From NCBI RefSeq assembly GCF_047528295.1, contig NZ_CP180001.1, positions 1,426,001-1,490,000 on the forward strand: a DNA stretch of 64,000 nt, read 5' to 3'. This DNA is from Peptacetobacter sp900550335. Its GTDB lineage: Bacteria > Bacillota > Clostridia > Peptostreptococcales > Peptostreptococcaceae. Positions 43,117-51,368 of the stretch are shown piece after piece (the first letter of the stretch is position 1; each line of letters starts with the position of its first letter). The position numbers and the translations under genes were made by a program. The notes beneath the pieces are model-generated. The model was not told the origin of the DNA. It did no database searches and saw nothing but the letters and a program-made list of their open reading frames with translations.

Positions 43117-44463
43117 TTAAAGTTCAAAATTAGAAGTAAAACTAAATATATCAAGTATACTATTTTCTGAAAATAATATCTTTGATATATCAAATGATGG
43201 AGCATCAAAATAAGAAAGAGAATTTTGATATTTAAATTCGATATAATTAGCAGAAAGATTATTATTTAATATATTTATATTAGATTTTAAGAAAAATGAT
43301 AAAAATTGATATATAATGTCTGCTAAGTTTTTAGCATATCCAAATCCTTTAACTGAAGAAAGTAAATTATTTACATAAAGAGGTTCTTTATCAAAATTTA
43401 AACATTCAATATATTTTGATAGAATGTTGTGCAGTTCGCTAGTATCATAAGATCCAAATAAAATTTTTTTAAATAAAGAATCATCTTTGATTGATAAACA
43501 TAAAAGAAAAGCAATTAAAAAATTAACGCAAATATTTTCTATAATATTTGTAAAAGATGTTGGTAAGTTATTATAAATTAAAACTAAACGTATTTTTAAT
43601 TTATCTAAATCTCTTAATGAAAATCCATAAAAAGGAGAATCTATAATTACATATAAAAAATACTGTAATAAAGGGAATTTAGATTTTATATCTGAATTAT
43701 TATTATAAAAAAATAAATCATGTGTTATATTATAAAAATAAAATTCTATACTTGGAGGTGGTAATTTATAAACTAAATCAAAAAATCGCCTCAAATATGA
43801 ATCTGTATCAATATTTTCTCCATAAATAACTTTTATAGAGTTAGATAATTGGGATTTATCTAATACAATTACAAATATTATATTTTTAACTGAAAAGAAA
43901 TGTTTTATTGTTTCTAGAAGTTCTATTGCAAAATTAGGACGACATCTATCTAATTCATCAATAAAAAATATTATTTTTTTATTTTCTGAAATATCGAATA
44001 AAATTTTTTTAAATTTAGAAACGATATTCTTTTGATTTCTTATATTGTTCAAAAAATCACTTGTCTTGAGGTCAGGAATATTTATATTAAATGAATTAAT
44101 TATTGATTTCGATAAAGCATTAAAATTATTTTTTATAAAATCATTAAATTGAGAATCTAAATTTTCAAACTCAGATATTTCGGAAAACAATGATAAAAAA
44201 GGATTTGATAAAAAGTCGTTTTCCCAAGCATTATAGTAAATAGGATAATATTTGTTACTATATTCTTTTGTTTTTAATAAAGTTTCCCACATTTTAACAA
44301 AAGTTGTTTTTCCTGTACCCCATTCAGAATCTATTGCAAGAACAAAACCATTTTCTGAAAAATTATCAAAAATACCTAAAAAATTTTTAGCTATTTTTTC
44401 TCTTTTAAAAAAATCTTTTTCAAAAGGATTTTCTGTTGGTATATCTGGATAAATATCTTTCAT
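43117..44463 (-). CDS. KAP family P-loop NTPase, defence-associated
   Basis: A 448-residue protein. Walker A DSEWGTGKTTFVK is near residue 47, and Walker B KIIFFIDELDRCRPNFA near residue 168, followed by DSYLRRFFDLVYKLP. This is the KAP signature (as in PifA of plasmid F). Hydrophobic stretches near residues 310-330 could be the membrane insert usual in this family. The AAAGGAGG site lies before the ATG at 44463. It faces the ApeA-like gene and closes the defence island. Its exact mechanism is unknown. Confidence 0.82.
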   Translation of the reverse strand: MKDIYPDIPTENPFEKDFFKREKIAKNFLGIFDNFSENGFVLAIDSEWGTGKTTFVKMWETLLKTKEYSNKYYPIYYNAWENDFLSNPFLSLFSEISEFENLDSQFNDFIKNNFNALSKSIINSFNINIPDLKTSDFLNNIRNQKNIVSKFKKILFDISENKKIIFFIDELDRCRPNFAIELLETIKHFFSVKNIIFVIVLDKSQLSNSIKVIYGENIDTDSYLRRFFDLVYKLPPPSIEFYFYNITHDLFFYNNNSDIKSKFPLLQYFLYVIIDSPFYGFSLRDLDKLKIRLVLIYNNLPTSFTNIIENICVNFLIAFLLCLSIKDDSLFKKILFGSYDTSELHNILSKYIECLNFDKEPLYVNNLLSSVKGFGYAKNLADIIYQFLSFFLKSNINILNNNLSANYIEFKYQNSLSYFDAPSFDISKILFSENSILDIFSFTSNFEL

Positions 44464-44534
44464 TTTTTGCCTCCTTTATAATTATTATAATTTCATTATA
44501 ACAAAAATATAAAAAAATGTATTCTCAAAGAATC

Positions 44535-44563
44535 TTGAAAAAATAAATCAAAAATTATATAAT
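44535..44563 (+). promoter_or_regulatory. Promoter of the queuine salvage operon
   Basis: TTGAAA (44535-44540), 17-base spacer, TATAAT (44558-44563). Transcription would start near 44570, giving a ~230-base leader. The first leader hairpin is TGAAAATC (44577-44584) with GATTTTCA (44593-44600). A second is CCAACAT (44628-44634) with ATGTTGG (44652-44658). Confidence 0.7.
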
Positions 44564-44659
44564 AAATAAAGTACGTTGAAAATCAAAACACAGATTTTCA
44601 GCAAAAACAATATAAAACCTTTAAAATCCAACATCTCTTAAAATACAAGACATGTTGGG

Positions 44660-44692
44660 ACTTGTTCGAGAACTCCAAGTATAAAAAACTAA
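44660..44692 (+). ncRNA. preQ1-I riboswitch
   Basis: ACTTG (44660-44664) pairs with CAAGT (44676-44680) as P1. The loop is TTCGAGAACTC, and the tail is ATAAAAAACTAA (44681-44692). This matches the B. subtilis preQ1-I aptamer position by position, including the A-rich tail that folds back into the P1 groove. Directly after it AAGGAT (44691-44696) can pair with ATCCTT (44725-44730), with an AT-rich inner stem, as the likely expression platform. The operon downstream salvages queuine, which fits the ligand. Confidence 0.85.
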
Positions 44693-44768
44693 GGATCTTA
44701 TATAGTGGCAGTATATAAAGTTGTATCCTTTGATATGGCTTTTTTTGTTGCAAAAAAGTCGTATAGTT

Positions 44769-44791
44769 CTCCTTTGCAATAATAAAAGGAG
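44769..44791 (+). promoter_or_regulatory. Hairpin that hides the queK ribosome site
   Basis: CTCCTTT (44769-44775) is the exact complement of AAAGGAG (44785-44791), the Shine-Dalgarno of the next gene. It may give translational control in addition to the riboswitch. Confidence 0.5.
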
Positions 44792-44800
44792 GGATATAAA

Positions 44801-45772
44801 ATGGAAAGAAGAAAAGTAATAATCGACTGCGACCCAGGAATCGACGACGCATTAGCTCTAATGCTTGCGATAAAATCTGAAGAATTAGAAATTCTGGGAA
44901 TAACAGTATGCAGTGGAAATGTACCCGCAAAAATGGGTGCAAAAAATGCAATCAAAGTACTGGAAATATGCGAAAGAACAGACATACCAGTATACATTGG
45001 TGAAGAATTACCTCTAGTGAGAGAGCTTGTTACAGCACAGGACACTCACGGAGAGGATGGACTAGGTGAAAACAACTACTCAGATGTAGAAGGTGTTGAG
45101 CCTAAAGAAGGTGGAGTACAGTTTATAGTAGACACGCTTAAAAACAAAGAAAATGTGTCAATAATAGCACTTGCACCACTTACAAATATAGCAAAAGCAC
45201 TACAGGTGGACAAAGAAGCTTTTGCGAACATAGACGAATTTGTTACAATGGGAGGAAATTTCAAATCTAATGGAAATTGCTCACCAGTTGCAGAGTTTAA
45301 CTACTGGGTTGACCCACATGCAGCAGACTATGTCTACAAAAATATGCCCGTAAAAGTTCAGATGATAGGCCTTGATGTTACAAGAGAAATTGTATTAACA
45401 CCAAATAGACTAGAGCTTATGAGCAGACTAGGCAACGAAAAAATGTACAAATTTATAAAAGAAATAACAAGATTTTATATAGATTTCCACTGGAATCAGG
45501 AGGGAATCATAGGATGCGTTATAAACGATCCTCTTGCAATTGCTTATTTCATAGATAAGAGTATTTGTAGCGGAAAAGAGTATTTTGTTGAAGTAGAGGA
45601 AGTAGGAAAAGCTATTGGAATGACAATAGTAGACGAATTCGACTTCTATAAAAAAGAAAAAAATGCTTTAGTACTAACTGAAGTAGACTCAGAAAAAACT
45701 ATGAAAATGTTTATGAACAGAATATTCCCTGGAAATGAGGAATTAATTGAAGCAATGGGAGGAAATTTATAA
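44801..45772 (+). CDS. queK: Queuosine hydrolase (IunH-like nucleoside hydrolase)
   Basis: A 323-residue nucleoside hydrolase. DCDPGIDDALALMLA near residue 9 is the calcium-binding Asp cluster. ALAPLTNIAKAL near residue 125 and MGGNFKSNGNCSPVAEFNYWVDPHAA near residue 150 are also typical. The order hydrolase, ECF S-component, radical SAM is that of the queuine salvage genes described in C. difficile, where QueK releases queuine from queuosine. The upstream preQ1 riboswitch backs this reading over a plain ribonucleoside hydrolase. Its stop overlaps the next start. Confidence 0.8.
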   Translation: MERRKVIIDCDPGIDDALALMLAIKSEELEILGITVCSGNVPAKMGAKNAIKVLEICERTDIPVYIGEELPLVRELVTAQDTHGEDGLGENNYSDVEGVEPKEGGVQFIVDTLKNKENVSIIALAPLTNIAKALQVDKEAFANIDEFVTMGGNFKSNGNCSPVAEFNYWVDPHAADYVYKNMPVKVQMIGLDVTREIVLTPNRLELMSRLGNEKMYKFIKEITRFYIDFHWNQEGIIGCVINDPLAIAYFIDKSICSGKEYFVEVEEVGKAIGMTIVDEFDFYKKEKNALVLTEVDSEKTMKMFMNRIFPGNEELIEAMGGNL

Positions 45773-46335
45773 TGGAAAAGAAAAAAGAATTTAATACAAA
45801 AACACTTACACTTATGGCATTTGGTATAGCTTTAAATATAATCGGTGCTTTTATAGCATTAACACTTAGATTACCTATATATATGGATTCAATAGGGACA
45901 ATAATGGTTGCAATATTACTTGGACCTAAATACGCTGTGATGACAGGGGTTTGCGGAAGTTTAATAAGTGGAACATTTGATGTGTACTCTTTATACTATG
46001 CTCCGGTTCAGATATCAACAGGTTTACTAGCAGGAATAGTTGCAGAAAGAGGACTTCTAAAAGGGATGAAAACTCCTCTAGGTGTTCTATTATTCGCAGT
46101 TCCTACATCAATAGTTAGTGCAATAATAACAGTTGTATTATTTGACGGTATAACATCATCAGGATCTTCATATATATTACAGTTCCTAAGTGGAATAGGT
46201 ATGAATAAAGTAATGGCAGCATTCTTAGTTCAGATAGTTACTGACTATGCAGACAAGTTTACAGCAGTTGCGCTAGTGAGCTTAGGTCTAAATGCAATGC
46301 CTAAAAAATTTGTGGCTTCCTTTTCAAAAAGATAA
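45772..46335 (+). CDS. ECF transporter S-component, likely queuosine/queuine (QrtT-like)
   Basis: A 187-residue protein with about six membrane spans (LMAFGIALNIIGAFIAL, then DSIGTIMVAILLGPKYAVMTG, and so on). This is the size and build of an ECF substrate-binding subunit, which works with the shared EcfA and EcfT subunits encoded elsewhere. The placement between queK and queL suggests uptake of queuosine, queuine or preQ1. The start overlaps the queK stop (TAATG). Confidence 0.75.
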   Translation: MEKKKEFNTKTLTLMAFGIALNIIGAFIALTLRLPIYMDSIGTIMVAILLGPKYAVMTGVCGSLISGTFDVYSLYYAPVQISTGLLAGIVAERGLLKGMKTPLGVLLFAVPTSIVSAIITVVLFDGITSSGSSYILQFLSGIGMNKVMAAFLVQIVTDYADKFTAVALVSLGLNAMPKKFVASFSKR

Positions 46336-46362
46336 GGAGAAGTCCAGACGGAGGAAGAAATA

Positions 46363-47055
46363 ATGGATAGATACAGTAAAATAACTGAAAAAAATCCTAG
46401 AGAAATAGTATTGCTTAAAGCATTTCCTTGTGTATGGGGAAAATGTCTTTTCTGCGATTATATAGATGACAACTCACAGAACGAAGAAGAAATGAACGAA
46501 ACAAACTTTGAAGTTCTTGAAAATATAACAGGAGAATTTGGGGTATTAGAGGTTATAAACTCTGGTAGCTGCTTTGAAATTCCTAAAAAAACTCTAGAAA
46601 AAATAAGAGAAATAGTATTAGAAAAAAATATAAAAACTCTTTGGTTTGAGAGTCATTGGTGCTATAAAAACAGACTAGAGGAAATGAAGGAATTCTTTAA
46701 AGGAGTAGAGGTAAAATTCAAAATAGGTGTTGAAACATTTGACAATGAATTTAGAAATGGATACCTTAACAAATGTGCTAATTTCAAGACTTATGAAGAT
46801 GTTAGAAAATATTTCAATTCACCTTGTCTACTTGTTGGTATGAAAGGTCAGACTAAGGAAATGATTAAAAGAGACATCGAAATAGTAGAAAACTACTTTG
46901 AAAGAGGAACTATAAACGTATTTGTAAATAATACGACTCCTGTTAAGAGAGATGAGGAGCTTGTAAAATGGTATTGTGAGACATTTAAGTATTTAGATGA
47001 TAATCCAAATATAGAAGTTCTTTATAATAATACTGACTTTGGAGTAGGAGATTAA
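46363..47055 (+). CDS. queL: Queuine lyase, radical SAM protein
   Basis: A 230-residue radical SAM enzyme. The cluster motif is FPCVWGKCLFCDY, that is C-x4-C-x2-C rather than C-x3-C-x2-C. The motifs NSGSCFEIP and WFESHWCYKNRL follow, then KIGVETFDNEFRNGYLNK near residue 125. By context and size it matches QueL, which turns queuine into preQ1 in C. difficile. The three-gene operon would then recover queuine and feed it back to preQ1 for tRNA insertion. GGAGG site at 46350-46354. Confidence 0.8.
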   Translation: MDRYSKITEKNPREIVLLKAFPCVWGKCLFCDYIDDNSQNEEEMNETNFEVLENITGEFGVLEVINSGSCFEIPKKTLEKIREIVLEKNIKTLWFESHWCYKNRLEEMKEFFKGVEVKFKIGVETFDNEFRNGYLNKCANFKTYEDVRKYFNSPCLLVGMKGQTKEMIKRDIEIVENYFERGTINVFVNNTTPVKRDEELVKWYCETFKYLDDNPNIEVLYNNTDFGVGD

Positions 47056-47132
47056 TCAAATACGACATAAATAAAGTAAAAATATAAACATAAATATAAA
47101 ATAAATATAAAAACATAAGCATAAATATAAAG

Positions 47133-47167
47133 CGGATAAGAGAAAAATTTACTCTTATCCGTTTTTT
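47133..47167 (+). terminator. Terminator of the queuine operon
   Basis: CGGATAAGAG (47133-47142) pairs with CTCTTATCCG (47152-47161), ten pairs, followed by six T. Confidence 0.88.
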
Positions 47168-47201
47168 GTTTGTTTATTTTAAATTGATTTTAAAAGATAA
47201 A

Positions 47202-48458
47202 TTATTTTAAGCTATTTTCAAATATTTTTAATGTCTTTTCAGCTACAAGGCAGTCCTGTTCAACAGAGCCACCGCTTATTCCTAAACCACCGATAATTTT
47301 TCCACATAATGATTTTACAGGAACACCACCACCTAAGAAGCAGTAGTTTGTAGAACCATTAGAGAAATTATTAAGTGTCTTAAGAGATTCGTTGTTAGAT
47401 AAATACAACGTATCTGCCTTAAACTCAACAGCAGTTTTTGCCTTAGCCTGAGAAATCTCTATACTGCAAAGAAGAGAATTATCCATTCTTTTGAAAAGTA
47501 TAAGGTTTGAAGATGCATCGACAACTGTAATAACAACATCTAAATCAATACTATTAGCAACTTTAACTGCAATATCAGCTAATCTCTCAGCTAAATCTAA
47601 GTTTAAGGAGAAAATTCTCTTCAAAGAAGCAGATTTTGAGGCTGAAACATTCTTTAATATCTCATCTGAACTTCCAACGTTACAACTTGAAGATTCGACA
47701 TTGCAAGTAGAAGTATTTTTTTTGTTACAATCGCCATTAGAGTAATGAGCTGCTAGGTTAGAATTAAATCCATTCCCTGTGTTTTTACAACTTTCTGTGC
47801 TTTTACAATTATCATTGCATGATTTATCATGAGAATTTGAGTTTTCTACAGAGCAAGTAGAATTTTTACTACAACTTCTACTTTTGCTACCTTCTTCGTA
47901 ATTTTTTAATGTAAGAAGATAATTTTTAACAGGATTTTCTCCATCAGAAACATTTTTTAAGAACTGAGCCAATATAAGAGAAAGTGTTTCCTCAGAATAT
48001 GAAGTAAGCTCACCTCTCATATATGTTTCTACTGATGTGTTGTATTTTGAATCGTACTGTTTATAAAGGACTCTATTTTTATTATCCAAAGAGCTAGAAA
48101 TTAAAGATTCTTCCCATTTCATATATATAAGCATTATAGAATCCACAAGTTTAAGCTTTTTATCACTAACTGGTACAAGTAGGTGTTTTATAGTTTTAAA
48201 ATAATCTGGATCAGTACTTTCCATCATGTAGCCGTATTTTTGAGCAGCTAGGTTTATTTTATTAGATTTAGCATTTGATAAATCTTTTAGATAAGATGAA
48301 AGAACTTGCTCATCAAACATATTCCAATATGCAGCTCTAGAGGCGATGAAGTTTCCCTTTTGGTCTTGGCAACTAGATCTCCGTCCAATATTATTTGTAT
48401 TTGTAAACATCTCCCATTCATTTGATACAACATCGGTTATTAATATTTCCTTATTCAA
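47202..48458 (-). CDS. DUF4125-DUF336 fusion protein with Cys-rich linker
   Basis: About 418 residues. Residues 1-190 match DUF4125 (EWEMFTNTNNIGRRSSCQDQ, then YLKDLSNAKSNKINL). Residues ~195-270 are a Ser/Asn/Cys-rich linker with eight Cys. Residues ~275-418 are a GlcG/PduO-C/HbpS-like DUF336 domain (LAERLADIAVKVAN, then VVDASSNLILFKRMD, ending FLGGGVPVK...GGLGISGGS). DUF336 domains bind haem or corrinoid in other proteins. Start: TTG at 48458, placed nine bases after AAAGGAG; TTG at 48467 overlaps it. It is the last gene of a three-gene unit with a BMC shell gene. Confidence 0.75.
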   Translation of the reverse strand: MNKEILITDVVSNEWEMFTNTNNIGRRSSCQDQKGNFIASRAAYWNMFDEQVLSSYLKDLSNAKSNKINLAAQKYGYMMESTDPDYFKTIKHLLVPVSDKKLKLVDSIMLIYMKWEESLISSSLDNKNRVLYKQYDSKYNTSVETYMRGELTSYSEETLSLILAQFLKNVSDGENPVKNYLLTLKNYEEGSKSRSCSKNSTCSVENSNSHDKSCNDNCKSTESCKNTGNGFNSNLAAHYSNGDCNKKNTSTCNVESSSCNVGSSDEILKNVSASKSASLKRIFSLNLDLAERLADIAVKVANSIDLDVVITVVDASSNLILFKRMDNSLLCSIEISQAKAKTAVEFKADTLYLSNNESLKTLNNFSNGSTNYCFLGGGVPVKSLCGKIIGGLGISGGSVEQDCLVAEKTLKIFENSLK

Positions 48459-48490
48459 AATTATCAACTCCTTTCTTTTATAAAATATAT

Positions 48491-50335
48491 TTATTCAATC
48501 CAACTGTCTTCATTTCGAAGTGATGGATTTAAAATATTCTTTCTTACTTCCTCAGCTTGATATGTTAAAAAGTCTATTTTTGAGTGGCTAAGACCTAATT
48601 CATTAAGAGTATTTACAACAGTTAAGCAAATTTCTTCTATTATAGACTCTTTTTCATATATAGATGCTTCAGAAAGTTTTTTTAAATTATCCTTAGTAAA
48701 GTTTCCTAAAATTTCAAGAGAGCAAGCACTTCTATAAGACCATTTATAAAATGGAATATATTTTTTATTTAATAAATGAACAAACTCTAAATAGTGTTTA
48801 ACAAACTCACCTTGAGCAATATTAGCTGCTACAGTATCTCCTCTTTTAATCATTCGGCTGTAGTTGTACTGCCCAGATTGAGCCATTTTATTCAACTGAA
48901 ATGCTATTTTCTTTAGTCTAATATCTTCTGGATAGAAGTTTAATAATCTATTTCTTATCTCAGAGAATTTCCCTAAATTATCTAAAAATACTTTTCCGTT
49001 TGTAGCTACACAAAGCAAATCCATAGGAACTTTTCTGTATTCGGATTCTGTTTTAGGTCCGTTTTCAAAAAGTGTATAGTATTTATAGAAGTTAGATATT
49101 GGCATTATTTCAATGTTTACATCTTTTAAATTAGATGTTAGAGATTCTAAATCTTTGCAGAAGATTTTTAATGATGATTCAAGGTCTGATTTATAAGTTT
49201 TGTAATCAGAATCATCTAAAAATAGCTGACATCGAGATGAAAAGTCGTGATCTTCTGATATTTCGTCGTCAAATCCCAAACATTCAGAGCCTACACCAAC
49301 CAATGCAAGGCAGATTCTAGAGTATAGGTCTGGGTATTTGACTTTTATAAATTCAGATGTATATTTTGTGACTATTTCAGCTCTTTCAAGTCCAGTCAAT
49401 CTTTTAGAATTAGAATTTTTATAATCAATTTCCTCTGATTTAATATAATCAATTCCGTTTGAAGTGATATAATCACTTTTCTTTGTTTCAAAATTATTTT
49501 CTAAATCAGAACAGCTAGGTTCTTTTATAGATAATGTTTTTATAAAGTCATCTACAAAATCTATATTTTTAGATACTGATAAGAATGCTTCACTTTTTTC
49601 ACCGTAGCAAGTTCTAACAATCTCAAGAGCCTTTTTGTAAAGTGAAAGAGCTTCATTATAATTTTTATTAGAAAACTCATAATCAGCCATATTGTTTAGC
49701 ACAGATGCATAAAGAGGATGATTTGTACCAGTTTCTTTAAGTAAAATCTGTTCCGCTTTTCTTAAATTTTCTATGCTAGAGTTATTAGATTTTGCTAATT
49801 TTTGAATTTCGTAAAGGTTGTTGTAGCTTATAGCAAGTGGGACATTCATTTTTGAATTCTTTTCTAAAATTCTTATCGACTCAAGCTGCATCTTTTCTGC
49901 TGAAGAATAATCTCCAATCTCTTTATAAAGAAGAGAGAAATTATTTAAAAGGCCGACATAAGAATAAGATTTATCTCCCAATTTATCAAATATAGATTTT
50001 GAAATATTGAAATATTTTTCGGCATTAAAGTAATCTTTTTTCTCTCTATAGATGTTTGCGAGATTCATAATAGAAGTAGCATAAGCTATTTCATTGGAAA
50101 GATTTGATTTTTCATATACTTCTATAGATTCTTTTATAGCTGATATAGCCTTATCAAATTCTCCAAGATTTCTTAAACAACCACCGTATTCATTTAATAA
50201 TTCGATTAGTTTAAGATTATTGTTTTGAAGCTTGCAAAGATTTATAGCTTCTTCTAATAGAGGAGCCATTTCTTTTTCTCGTCCCTGTCTCCAAAGAGAG
50301 TGAACTTCCTTCATTATTTCATCAATAGTTTTCAT
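48491..50335 (-). CDS. TPR protein with a nucleotidyltransferase-like DUF4037 domain
   Basis: A 614-residue protein. Residues ~15-260 are about six tetratricopeptide-like repeats (ALSLYKKALEIV, SAEKMQLESIRIL and similar). After an acidic linker, residues ~320-600 are DUF4037. LVGVGSECLGFDDEISEDHDF near residue 350 has the hG[GS]...DxD pattern of the polymerase-beta nucleotidyltransferase fold, and VNIEIMPI near residue 415 supplies a third acid. No function is known. It sits between a DUF4125 gene and a shell protein gene. AAAGGAGA lies before the ATG. Confidence 0.75.
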   Translation of the reverse strand: MKTIDEIMKEVHSLWRQGREKEMAPLLEEAINLCKLQNNNLKLIELLNEYGGCLRNLGEFDKAISAIKESIEVYEKSNLSNEIAYATSIMNLANIYREKKDYFNAEKYFNISKSIFDKLGDKSYSYVGLLNNFSLLYKEIGDYSSAEKMQLESIRILEKNSKMNVPLAISYNNLYEIQKLAKSNNSSIENLRKAEQILLKETGTNHPLYASVLNNMADYEFSNKNYNEALSLYKKALEIVRTCYGEKSEAFLSVSKNIDFVDDFIKTLSIKEPSCSDLENNFETKKSDYITSNGIDYIKSEEIDYKNSNSKRLTGLERAEIVTKYTSEFIKVKYPDLYSRICLALVGVGSECLGFDDEISEDHDFSSRCQLFLDDSDYKTYKSDLESSLKIFCKDLESLTSNLKDVNIEIMPISNFYKYYTLFENGPKTESEYRKVPMDLLCVATNGKVFLDNLGKFSEIRNRLLNFYPEDIRLKKIAFQLNKMAQSGQYNYSRMIKRGDTVAANIAQGEFVKHYLEFVHLLNKKYIPFYKWSYRSACSLEILGNFTKDNLKKLSEASIYEKESIIEEICLTVVNTLNELGLSHSKIDFLTYQAEEVRKNILNPSLRNEDSWIE

Positions 50336-50354
50336 GGAATCTCCTTTCTATATA

Positions 50355-50897
50355 TTAGTAGCAAAATAATTTTTTAAAATCATCTACTGGATTTGAGATT
50401 ATTTCAGTAGAAACTATTTCTTCTTTTGAAAAATTATCATTAATAGTATCTATTGCAGCCTTTATATTTGATATAGAGCCTATAAAGAACACAAGTCCTT
50501 TTCCAAATAATCCAAGTCCCATATCTATTTTTAATATTTCTGAAGATGAGGTCTTTAAAATCAAATCTGCTACTTTTATTGTATTTACACAGTTTTTTAC
50601 CTCTACAATTCCCAAATCAGAAAAATCATCGACCTTATTTCTTGAAGATAAAGCCTCTATACATTTTTCACTTATTCCTGTTACAGAGCTATATAGAATT
50701 TTTCTTTTATTATCTTTATATTCTTTCATTATATTTACTACATCCGATGTATCTGCTGAAAAAATAAAAAGCAATCTACCAGGACAAATTCTATGAAGTT
50801 TTAAGGTTGATATAGAAAAATGCTTCATTATATAGTCTATATTCTTATATCCTTCAGCTACGTGTGGGAACTCTAGTATTCCTACAGAAAAATCCAC
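50355..50897 (-). CDS. pduT: Tandem-BMC shell protein, PduT-like, with Cys38
   Basis: A 180-residue protein with two BMC domains: residues 1-90 (VGILEFPHVAEGYKNIDYIM) and 93-180 (LGIVEVKNCVNTIKVADLIL, then GKGLVFFIGSISNIKAAIDT). Length matches PduT (184). Residue 38 is Cys in RICPGR. In PduT the Cys38 of each subunit holds a central 4Fe-4S cluster in the trimer pore. It is probably an electron or cluster conduit of the shell. GTG start with AAGGAGG upstream. It is transcribed away from the main BMC operon from a shared 470-base gap. Confidence 0.82.
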   Translation of the reverse strand: MDFSVGILEFPHVAEGYKNIDYIMKHFSISTLKLHRICPGRLLFIFSADTSDVVNIMKEYKDNKRKILYSSVTGISEKCIEALSSRNKVDDFSDLGIVEVKNCVNTIKVADLILKTSSSEILKIDMGLGLFGKGLVFFIGSISNIKAAIDTINDNFSKEEIVSTEIISNPVDDFKKLFCY

Positions 50898-51368
50898 TAA
50901 AAATCCCTCCTTTTAAGTAAGTATAAATATACAAGATAATTATATTTTAAATGTAAAATCCAAATCAATTAAAAGGGGGATAAAGTTTGCACAGTACATA
51001 TAATAGGGTAAAATTTTACAAATTGATAAAATTGAAAAATTCAAACCTATTAAATAAAAATATAAAAATATTAAAAAAAGAAGGTATATAAGTTGAAAAT
51101 ATATATAAAATAAATAAAACTTATGAATATATTAACAAAATAAGACGATTAATTAGGAAAACGCTTATCTAAGTGTTAAGTTTTTATTTTGATTTTAATA
51201 TTACAATAACGGAGGTTGTATTGTATTAACTAGACCTGTCAAAAAATTGATAAAGTATATGTTGAAAGATGTGTTTAGAAATAACGACAAATTAAGAATC
51301 CTTTTTATATTTGTCTGTTAATATAAATTATTCTTTAATAAATTTATTTAATTTTAGGAGGTTCACTT
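50898..51368. promoter_or_regulatory. Divergent control region of the microcompartment locus
   Basis: A minus-strand promoter is visible: -35 TTGATT (reads from 50968 to 50963), 18-base spacer, -10 TATAAT (50944 to 50939). On the plus strand only a weak TTGTCT-17-TTTAAT (51311-51339) is seen, in line with activator dependence. AACGCTTA-tc-TAAGTGTT (51160-51177, one mismatch) is a dyad that could bind the AraC-type regulator encoded downstream. No ORF of note is in this gap. Confidence 0.45.

Noticed and set aside
44535..44800. T-box or TPP riboswitch before the queuine operon
   Set aside because: No T-box GGTGG sequence, and no TPP CTGAGA/ACCTGAT pair. The preQ1-I tail and P1 fit instead.
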